Shown here piece after piece: positions 1 through 5,195 of a stretch of 5,195 bases of DNA; within the stretch, counting starts at the first letter, position 1; the number at the start of each line of letters is the position of its first letter. The notes beneath the pieces are model-generated. The model was not told the origin of the DNA and ran no database searches. It saw only the letters and a program-made list of their open reading frames with translations. Made by a program: the position numbers and the translations under genes. Source of the DNA: Bacteroidota bacterium. GTDB taxonomy: Bacteria > Bacteroidota > Rhodothermia > Rhodothermales > UBA10348. The stretch is from positions 1 through 5,195 of the forward strand of contig JAQCDI010000204.1 of assembly GCA_027620595.1 (NCBI GenBank). Reading direction: 5' to 3'.

Positions 1-1
1 C

Positions 2-610
2 GTGTACCACAACACGGCCTGTGTCATCGGCCCACGGGGCAGGTCAGCCGGGTCCGGTCCGCAAATGCACATTCCGGATGATCCGCTCTATCTGGAGAAA
101 TTCTACTTCACGCCGGGCGACCTCGGAGTGAAGGTGTTCGAATCGGCAGGACTGAAAGTGGGCGTGCTGATCTGCTGGGACCAGTGGTTCCCCGAGGGCG
201 CCCGGCTTGCGGCGCTCAAGGGCGCACAGGTGCTCGTCTACCCCACCGCCATCGGGTGGCACCTCTCTGAGAAAGACTCCCACGGTGCCGGCCAGCTGGC
301 CTCCTGGCAGACCATCCAGCGTTCCCATGCCGTGGCCAACGGGGTCTATGTCGTGGCCGTCAACCGTACGGGCTTCGAGCCCACCGTAGAGGGCGGTGCG
401 CCTCCCGAGGGCATCCAGTTCTGGGGTCACTCCTTCATTGCCGGGCCCAATGGCGTACCGCGTACGCAGTTCGGTGAGACCGAGGAGGGCATCCTGATGA
501 CGGAATTTGATCTCAAGGCGCTGCGCGAACAGCGGCACGGTTGGCCGTTCCTGCGGGACCGTCGGGTGGACCAGTACGGCGCCATCACGAAGCTCTTCGA
601 CGACGAATGA
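2..610 (+). CDS. aguB: N-carbamoylputrescine amidase, 5'-truncated by window edge
   Basis: Nitrilase-superfamily (carbon-nitrogen hydrolase) enzyme that hydrolyses N-carbamoylputrescine to putrescine, CO2 and ammonia in the cytoplasm, the last step of the agmatine route. The frame is open to the left edge; 202 residues are visible of about 290 usual for the family, so roughly 90 N-terminal residues, including the catalytic Glu, lie outside. Seen: MHIPDDP at residues 22-28, EKFYFTPGD at 32-40, the nucleophile Cys58 in VLICWDQWFPE, YPTAIGW at about 80-86, a WQTIQRSHAVANGVYVVAVNR segment and a C-terminal GWPFLRDRR, all characteristic of AguB rather than of other nitrilases. Odd: where the family has YRKMHIP, with the catalytic Lys, this frame reads GPQMHIP, so the Lys is replaced by Gln21; neighbouring frames read more sensibly here (see findings). 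The stop overlaps the aguA start. The substrate call is strong because of the aguA neighbour; whether the enzyme is active is uncertain. Confidence 0.93.
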   Translation: MYHNTACVIGPRGRSAGSGPQMHIPDDPLYLEKFYFTPGDLGVKVFESAGLKVGVLICWDQWFPEGARLAALKGAQVLVYPTAIGWHLSEKDSHGAGQLASWQTIQRSHAVANGVYVVAVNRTGFEPTVEGGAPPEGIQFWGHSFIAGPNGVPRTQFGETEEGILMTEFDLKALREQRHGWPFLRDRRVDQYGAITKLFDDE

Positions 611-1635
611 GCGCAGCGACAGATCGCGTTTTCCCTGCCGAGTGGGGCCCTCACGCGGCCTCCTGGTTCTCCTGGCCGGCCAACCCGGACACCTGGACCG
701 ATGCCCTGGAAGCGACCCGAAAGGCACTGGCCGAGGGATTCCTGGCCATCGCAGCGGGCGAACCCGTCCTGGTCAACGTGGGTTCGGCCGAAGAAGCCGA
801 GCAGGTTCATGACCTGACGGGCGGCCACCCGCAGGTCCGCTGCCTGCACCTGCCGTCGAATGACTCCTGGTGCCGCGACCACGGCCCGACGTTCGTGTTT
901 GCGGGTGGCCGCCCGCGCGTCGTGACGTGGAACTACAACGCCTGGGGCGGCAAGTACCCCCCCTACGATCTCGACAACGTGATCGGCAGCAAGATGGCGG
1001 CCCGTGTAGGGGTCCCGGTGGATCGCTCGATCCAAACGCTCGAGGGCGGCGCCCTGGAGACCAATGGACGGGATATCCTGCTCACGACGGCCTCCTGCAT
1101 CCTGAATCCCAACCGCAACCCGGGACTTACCCCTGCGGCGGCGGAGGCCGAGCTGCGCAAGCAATTGGGCCTCGCACACATCGGCTGGTTCGAAGGCGAA
1201 CTTGACGGGGACGACACGGACGGGCACATCGACAACCTGATCCGCTTCACGGCCCAGGACCGCCTCGTCATGGCCGAATCGCTGGCCACCGAAGAAAATC
1301 TGGCCGAGGTGGACCGCCTGGCCCGTGCCACGGGTCGCCCGATCGAGGTCGACACGCTGCCCGAACCGAAGCCGCTGCTCCATGAAGGACAGCCGCTTCC
1401 ATGCTCGCACATGAACTTCTACATCACCAACGCCTGCGTCGTCCTGCCCGTCTACGGGGGCGCCTCGGACGCGGAGGCGGCGCAGAAGCTCGAACGGCAC
1501 TTCCCGGACCGACCCATCGTGCCCCTGGACTGCCGCAACATCATCCGCGGCCTCGGCGCCATCCACTGCCTCAGCCAGCAGGTACCCGCCTGGGACGGCT
1601 TCGTCCTGCCCGAGGACGATTTCCGCCGTTCGTAG
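607..1635 (+). CDS. aguA: Agmatine deiminase
   Basis: Peptidyl-arginine deiminase (PAD_porph) family enzyme, 342 residues, hydrolysing agmatine to N-carbamoylputrescine and ammonia in the cytoplasm; its product is the substrate of AguB encoded just upstream. Family marks in order: PAEWGPH..SWFSWP at 10-24, NDSWCRDHGPTF at 85-96, WNYNAWGGKYPPYDLDN at about 110-126, LEGG at 145-148, TDGHIDN at 204-210 and GAIHCLSQQ at 317-325. By analogy with the family, the active-site set would be Asp91, Glu146, His207, Asp209 and nucleophile Cys321; all are present. Length fits the shorter bacterial type. The ATG at 607 is chosen because it overlaps the aguB stop as ATGA and places the conserved PAEW motif near the N-terminus; the frame extends 22 codons further upstream but only inside aguB. 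The overlap suggests translational coupling. No signal peptide. A PAD-type enzyme acting on another guanidino substrate is possible, but the aguB partner makes agmatine by far the likeliest. Confidence 0.95.
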   Translation: MSAATDRVFPAEWGPHAASWFSWPANPDTWTDALEATRKALAEGFLAIAAGEPVLVNVGSAEEAEQVHDLTGGHPQVRCLHLPSNDSWCRDHGPTFVFAGGRPRVVTWNYNAWGGKYPPYDLDNVIGSKMAARVGVPVDRSIQTLEGGALETNGRDILLTTASCILNPNRNPGLTPAAAEAELRKQLGLAHIGWFEGELDGDDTDGHIDNLIRFTAQDRLVMAESLATEENLAEVDRLARATGRPIEVDTLPEPKPLLHEGQPLPCSHMNFYITNACVVLPVYGGASDAEAAQKLERHFPDRPIVPLDCRNIIRGLGAIHCLSQQVPAWDGFVLPEDDFRRS

Positions 1636-1689
1636 ACACTGTCGAAGCCAGCATCGGCACCAGCGTACCTGTTCGTAGATTGCCGTGGG

Positions 1690-1701
1690 CCGCTCGAGCG
1701 G
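1690..1701. repeat. 12-base perfect palindrome in the aguA-hydroxylase gap
   Basis: CCGCTCGAGCGG is self-complementary without a spacer. It lies in the 94-base gap between the aguA stop and the ATG at 1730, 28 bases before that start. It could be an operator half-site pair or simply chance in GC-rich DNA; there is no loop or T-run to make it a terminator. The rest of the gap (1636-1729) shows no clear promoter: TAGATTG at 1676-1682 vaguely resembles a Bacteroidota -7 box, but no convincing -33 element precedes it. Confidence 0.3.
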
Positions 1702-1729
1702 TTCGCCCGTAACCCATCCGACTGGACGC

Positions 1730-2596
1730 ATGGACGCTTTCATCGCTTTTTTCCAGGACATCCCCTCCTCCTGGCGCACGCTGATCCTGGCCGGCGGCGT
1801 CGTCGTTTTCTGGGTACTGGAGGGAGTAGTACCCCTCTTCTCCCCCTCCTACCGTCGCTATCGGCACGCGGTGTTGAATGCCGTGTTCACGCTCACGACG
1901 ATGGTGGTCAACTTTTCCCTGGCCTTCCTGATCGTGAAGTCGGCCGATCTGGCCACGAGCCTGGAAATCGGCGTCATGCACTGGATCGATGCACCGCTCT
2001 GGCTGTCGGTGCTGCTCGGCGTCATGGTGCTGGACCTGGTTTCGGCCTGGCTCATCCATCTGATCGAGCACAAGGTGGCCTGGATGTGGAAATTCCATCT
2101 GATCCACCACACAGATACCTACGTCGACGTAACGACCGCGCTCCGGCATCATCCCGGGGAGAGCCTTTTCCGGGCCGCCTTCACGATGCTGGCCATCTTT
2201 GTCGCCGGGGCCCCGATAGCCGTCGTATTCATCTATCAGACGTTCTCCGCGCTCTTCTCGCAGTTCAACCACGCCAACTTCCGGCTGCCGCGCTCCGTGG
2301 ATCGTGTCCTGTCCTGGGTCATCGTCACGCCGGACATGCACAAGGTCCACCACCACTACCAACAGCCCCTGACCGACACGAACTACGGCAACATCTTCTC
2401 GATCTGGGACCGTCTCTTCCGCACGTTCGCCTGGGTCCGGGATCCGAAGAAGCTCGTCTACGGCGTCGACACCCACATGCAGGAGCATGAACACAACGAC
2501 GTCAGGAACCTCATGGCCATCCCGTTCCAGCCCTACCGGCGGCGCATGGACCCGCCGCCGGTCGAGGAGCAGGACGTCCTGAACCCAGACGCCTGA
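1730..2596 (+). CDS. Fatty acid hydroxylase/sterol desaturase superfamily membrane protein
   Basis: A 288-residue integral-membrane protein of the di-iron hydroxylase superfamily, whose members use O2 to hydroxylate or desaturate lipids, sterols or carotenoids at the membrane surface. Hydrophobic segments lie at about 17-37, 51-69, 89-109 and 148-176. The histidine clusters expected to bind iron are present: HLIEH at 110-114, HLIHH at 123-127, HH at 140-141 in the LRHHPGE block, His181 in QFNHANF, and HKVHHH at 204-209. The family's closing block TDTNYGNIFSIWDRLF follows at 215-230. Length is typical of bacterial members. Odd: the first cluster has Leu111 where relatives usually have Arg (HRxxH). 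ATG at 1730 is preferred over in-frame GTG at 1685, because the extra 15 residues are polar and precede the usual family start; no Shine-Dalgarno sequence is visible. It lies 94 bases after aguA, so it may be co-transcribed, but no functional link to putrescine is evident. The substrate is unknown. Confidence 0.9.
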   Translation: MDAFIAFFQDIPSSWRTLILAGGVVVFWVLEGVVPLFSPSYRRYRHAVLNAVFTLTTMVVNFSLAFLIVKSADLATSLEIGVMHWIDAPLWLSVLLGVMVLDLVSAWLIHLIEHKVAWMWKFHLIHHTDTYVDVTTALRHHPGESLFRAAFTMLAIFVAGAPIAVVFIYQTFSALFSQFNHANFRLPRSVDRVLSWVIVTPDMHKVHHHYQQPLTDTNYGNIFSIWDRLFRTFAWVRDPKKLVYGVDTHMQEHEHNDVRNLMAIPFQPYRRRMDPPPVEEQDVLNPDA

Positions 2597-2637
2597 CCCC
2601 GGTCAACAGGGTTCGCCCGCCGACCCGCCCCGCCGGC

Positions 2638-4470
2638 TCAGTAGGTGGTGTTGCGGTAGAACAGGATGCCTCCCGAAATGCCTCCGATGAAGAGGTCCAG
2701 GTCTCCATCTCCGTCGATATCGACGAACTCGGGGGCAGCTATGGCCTGCGTATCGATATCCATCATGCCACGGCTCTCGAACACGGCGGCCTGAGCGGTT
2801 CCCGTGTTTTCGTAGAGGTACAACCCGTCGAGTTCGGATCCGACAATCAGGTCCAGGTCACCATCTGCGTCAATGTCGGCAAAGGTCGGAAAACTGCGAC
2901 GGCCGATGTCGATATCGAGCCAGGTGTCCGAAACGAGCTCGAACTGTGGCGCTTGCGACGTTCCGTTGTTGACCCAGTAGTTCAGGCTGCCAGAGGCTTC
3001 ACCGGCCACCAGGTCCAGATCCCCGTCGCCATCCAGATCGGCCAGAGCCGGGGCCGCGTTCTGTCCGCGCGTGAGCGCCGTGTAGACGGAGGAGACTTCG
3101 GTGAATGATGGATCGGAAGCCGAGCCGTCATTGCGCCAGTAAGCCATCTCCTTGTTCCACTTCCCGATCAGGAAGTCCAGGTCCCCGTCGGCGTCCAGAT
3201 CCGCAATGGCCGGGTTCTGATGGTAGGTCGAAATCAGGTCCCAGGTGTCCTTGTAGCGGAAAGATGGAGCCGTGGCCGACCCCGTATTCTCGAACACGAA
3301 CATGAGGGAGGTCTTCTGATTGCTCGGCTCGATCTTGTTACCGACGATCATATCCATGTCCCCGTCGTCGTCCATGTCCCAGAACTTGATCACGCTCTCG
3401 CTGCCGGCATCCAGGTCGTTGAGGTATCGCTTCGTCTCAGCTGTGAAGTTGCCGTTCCCGTCCTGCCGCATCAGATAGTAGTTGTCCCGCGTCGTGGCAT
3501 TGGCGTTGAAGGCACCGCCCAGCACGCCGAACACCATGTCAAGGTCCCCGTCCCCATCCTCGTCAAGAAGTACCGGAGCGTTGTAGCCGCTCGTGGCCAC
3601 CGGATCGTTCATCGGCCAGCTGACCGGCTCGCTGCGCAACGAAGGCGAGGCACACGAGCCCAGATTGCGCACCAGGAGAAGGCCCGGCTCGAAGAAGTCT
3701 CCCCAGAACAGGTCCAGATCCCCGTCGAGGTCCACATCGGCAAAGTTCATCGTGTTGGCCCCGTGCAGGGACACATTCTCCCCGACAATCTCGATATCCT
3801 CCCACCGGTCGGTTACGAAGCGGAAGCGCGGAATACCATTCTCGTCGTCTCCCACGGACTCATACCGCGTAATGGTCCCGGTCACGCGCCCGATGAACAG
3901 GTCCAGCAGACCGTCACAGTCGATGTCCACGATGTGGGGAATGTTCTGGCGATCCGCAAAGATGGGCGTCCCCGTGGCATCCAGCAGCGTGTCGATGGCC
4001 ACAACAAAGGAAGGACGCTCCTTCGTACCCACGTTCTCGTAGAAGCGGATGTAGGAGAAACGCTCCTCGGTCAGGACATCCATGTCCCCGTCGCGATCCA
4101 GATCCACGATGCGGTACCACTCCCCGGTATCCAGACCTGCCCAGGCGCTCGTGCGCCACGTGTAGCGCGGATCGGCGGCCGTCCCGGTGTTCTCAAAATG
4201 GATGACCCGGCCCGACTCCTCCTGCACGAACATGTCGAGGTCCCCGTCATTGTCCATGTCGGCAAACTGGGGCCGGGGCACGTTGAACCCGCCCTGGAAC
4301 GGCAGGTCATACGGGCGACCCGTGCTGTCAAACACGGAGAAAGGTTCAACCTCGCGGACGAACAGGGCCTGATCGGCGTCAGGGGCCTGGGCAGGGCCCG
4401 TGGAAGCACAGCCGGCAAGCAGCAGGGCGCCGCCCCATAGAGCAACGACGGACAGGAATACACTACGCAT
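2638..4470 (-). CDS. VCBS/FG-GAP repeat lipoprotein
   Basis: A 610-residue exported protein, probably membrane-anchored. Residues 1-20 form a lipoprotein signal peptide (MRS, hydrophobic core, LLAGC lipobox) with Cys21 as the lipidated residue. The mature part carries ten Asp-rich motifs of the DxDxDGDxD type, starting at residues 71, 123, 182, 245, 303, 365, 424, 478, 532 and 584. They are spaced 52-63 residues apart and alternate with short (Y/F/W)xN(T/D/N)G strands. This is the VCBS/FG-GAP pattern: each motif is a calcium loop and each unit a beta-propeller blade. Motif three (DIDCDGLLD) is the weakest, with Gly-Leu replacing Gly-Asp and a Cys185; the only other mature cysteine besides Cys21 is Cys273. 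The protein stops directly after the last repeat, with no visible C-terminal sorting domain or catalytic domain. The ATG at 4470 is fixed by the signal peptide. The gene follows the propeller gene upstream by 35 bases and converges on the hydroxylase gene. Function unknown; surface binding or adhesion is a guess. Confidence 0.92.
   Translation of the reverse strand: MRSVFLSVVALWGGALLLAGCASTGPAQAPDADQALFVREVEPFSVFDSTGRPYDLPFQGGFNVPRPQFADMDNDGDLDMFVQEESGRVIHFENTGTAADPRYTWRTSAWAGLDTGEWYRIVDLDRDGDMDVLTEERFSYIRFYENVGTKERPSFVVAIDTLLDATGTPIFADRQNIPHIVDIDCDGLLDLFIGRVTGTITRYESVGDDENGIPRFRFVTDRWEDIEIVGENVSLHGANTMNFADVDLDGDLDLFWGDFFEPGLLLVRNLGSCASPSLRSEPVSWPMNDPVATSGYNAPVLLDEDGDGDLDMVFGVLGGAFNANATTRDNYYLMRQDGNGNFTAETKRYLNDLDAGSESVIKFWDMDDDGDMDMIVGNKIEPSNQKTSLMFVFENTGSATAPSFRYKDTWDLISTYHQNPAIADLDADGDLDFLIGKWNKEMAYWRNDGSASDPSFTEVSSVYTALTRGQNAAPALADLDGDGDLDLVAGEASGSLNYWVNNGTSQAPQFELVSDTWLDIDIGRRSFPTFADIDADGDLDLIVGSELDGLYLYENTGTAQAAVFESRGMMDIDTQAIAAPEFVDIDGDGDLDLFIGGISGGILFYRNTTY
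2695..4260 (-). repeat. Ten-unit coding repeat array of Asp-rich calcium motifs
   Basis: Within the VCBS lipoprotein gene, a short block reading CAGGTCCCCGTC or close variants on the + strand recurs ten times at intervals of about 156-189 bases, each encoding a DGDxD calcium loop. The conservation is confined to the loop, and the intervening sequence has diverged widely. This points to old internal duplication of a 52-63 residue protein unit rather than recent DNA expansion. Confidence 0.85.
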
Positions 4471-4505
4471 GGGTGGGTAACGATGGGTGACGCGTTGAAT
4501 CAGGA

Positions 4506-5195
4506 TTACCAGGTCGGGCGGCCGGTGGTACCAGCGGGGAGCTGACCTACTTCCAGCACCTTGACGATTTGGTTGGTGGTCAGGTCGATCACGGTAACAG
4601 TGCCTGGATGCTGGTCATGCTGGGAGTCCCCGTAGAGGTGACGGGCCGAGTAGACCATGTTCTGGTTCTGGTTGCTGATATAGAGATAGCGCTCGTCTTC
4701 AGAGAGGCCGGCGCCGTGTGGCTGGGCAAGCCCTTCGCCTTCAATTACGGCTTCCACTTCCATGGTCTCCATGTTCAGGATGGTCACCTTGTCCGCCATC
4801 TTGTTGGCGAAGTAGGCGCGCGTACCGGCCCGGTTGAAAATGGGGTGCCACGGGGCCGATTCCACATCGATGACCTTCTCGACCGGCACGGCATCCTTGT
4901 CCTCACTGTCGAGAAAGAAGAATTTGCTGGTCAGCTGGCCACCGGTAACCATCGATTTTCCGTCGGGTGTGATCTGCAATTCGACCAGGGTATGGATCGG
5001 ACCCTCGATGTCGTGGAGTTCGCTGTCTCCCGTTTCAAGGTCGATGGCAATCAGCTTGTTCTCCGCCAGGGACGCAGCATAGACATGCGTTCCGTCCTGA
5101 CCGAACGCCACGGCATGCGGGCGCGGCATGAAGACTTCCAGCTCCTCCTCCATTTCCATGCTGTCACGATCGAACAAACCGATACGCTGGGGTGG
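4506..5195 (-). CDS. YncE/YVTN-like beta-propeller protein, 5'-truncated by window edge
   Basis: The - strand frame is open to the right edge (it reads PPQRIGLFDRDS from position 5195), so the start and probably a signal peptide lie outside; 229 C-terminal residues are visible. At least four blade-like units can be read. Their turns are FGQDGTHVYAAS, ITPDGKSMVTGG, FNRAGTRAYFAN and LSEDERYLYISN. The first, third and fourth are followed by a strand of the form (K/T)(L/V)xxI(D/N)(L/M)xT or TVTVIDLTTNQIVKVLEVG. This is the pattern of YncE/YVTN and related seven-bladed propellers (lactonase-like, cytochrome-d1-like folds). The PH pairs in RPHA and QPHG, with WHP between, are shared with several propeller families; I see no proof of metal or haem binding. 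The last blade has an insertion rich in His, Gln and Asp. The protein ends in a Gly/Pro tail, PTW. It is followed after 35 bases by the VCBS lipoprotein gene on the same strand, so the two are probably co-transcribed. Specific function unknown. Confidence 0.82.
   Translation of the reverse strand, partial: PPQRIGLFDRDSMEMEEELEVFMPRPHAVAFGQDGTHVYAASLAENKLIAIDLETGDSELHDIEGPIHTLVELQITPDGKSMVTGGQLTSKFFFLDSEDKDAVPVEKVIDVESAPWHPIFNRAGTRAYFANKMADKVTILNMETMEVEAVIEGEGLAQPHGAGLSEDERYLYISNQNQNMVYSARHLYGDSQHDQHPGTVTVIDLTTNQIVKVLEVGQLPAGTTGRPTW

Noticed and set aside
541..606. Upstream in-frame extension of aguA (22 extra codons)
   Set aside because: It lies wholly inside aguB, and the family's conserved N-terminal PAEW motif already sits 10 residues after the ATG at 607.
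1685..1729. GTG start for the hydroxylase at 1685
   Set aside because: It adds 15 polar residues not expected before the first membrane segment and has no ribosome binding site; ATG at 1730 gives the usual length.
427..1779. Long antisense open frame (450 codons) opposite aguB/aguA
   Set aside because: It is the complement of two well-recognised genes in GC-rich DNA, has low-complexity Arg/Val/Gly-rich content, and shows no family motif.
1571..2494. Antisense open frame opposite the hydroxylase gene
   Set aside because: The + strand frame has membrane segments and all the histidine motifs; the antisense product is charged, motif-free and crosses the aguA end and the intergenic gap.
2695..4260. 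Recurring CAGGTCCCCGTC-like blocks as a possible CRISPR or DNA repeat array
   Set aside because: Spacing is 156-189 bases, the repeats vary and stay in phase with codons, and they encode calcium-binding loops; this is a protein repeat.
3220..4440. Long + strand open frame (406 codons) opposite the VCBS lipoprotein
   Set aside because: It is the mirror of the Asp-rich repeats, so the complement reads repeated Val/His/Pro runs. It lacks a signal, domain or plausible start, while the - strand protein has a lipobox and ten clear motifs.
4834..5082. Short + strand open frame opposite the YncE-like gene
   Set aside because: It is Ser-rich shadow coding with no recognisable motif, while the - strand frame shows regular propeller blades through the same bases.

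Overview
The window holds five protein-coding genes: three on the + strand (positions 2-2596) converging on two on the - strand (2638-5195). Both outer genes are cut by the window edges. Coding density is high and base composition is GC-rich (about 60% by eye). No clear Shine-Dalgarno sequence precedes the starts at 1730 or 4470. A VCBS/FG-GAP repeat lipoprotein and weak ribosome binding sites fit a high-GC member of the Bacteroidota/Rhodothermota group, but this placement is an inference from style, not from a marker gene.

Positions 2-1635 carry the second half of a polyamine route. They encode the C-terminal two thirds of N-carbamoylputrescine amidase (aguB), overlapped by 4 bases (ATGA) by a complete agmatine deiminase (aguA). 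AguA converts agmatine to N-carbamoylputrescine and ammonia; AguB then releases putrescine, CO2 and ammonia. The overlap implies one message and probably translational coupling. The stretch of aguB that should carry the catalytic lysine (about 32-65) reads abnormally and looks like either compensating frameshifts or sequence error.

After a 94-base gap, positions 1730-2596 encode an integral-membrane di-iron hydroxylase of the fatty acid hydroxylase/sterol desaturase superfamily, with all histidine clusters present. Its substrate cannot be told from sequence.

The - strand encodes two probable beta-propeller proteins, read from the right edge leftwards. The first is the C-terminal part of a YncE/YVTN-like propeller protein (4506-5195). 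It is followed after 35 bases by a 610-residue lipoprotein with ten evenly spaced calcium-binding Asp-rich VCBS/FG-GAP motifs (2638-4470). Same strand and short spacing suggest an operon for cell-surface or periplasmic proteins, function unknown.

I see no RNA gene, mobile element, CRISPR array or phage gene. The window is mostly ordinary chromosomal content. The points most worth a second look are the damaged catalytic-lysine region of aguB and the propeller/VCBS lipoprotein pair.
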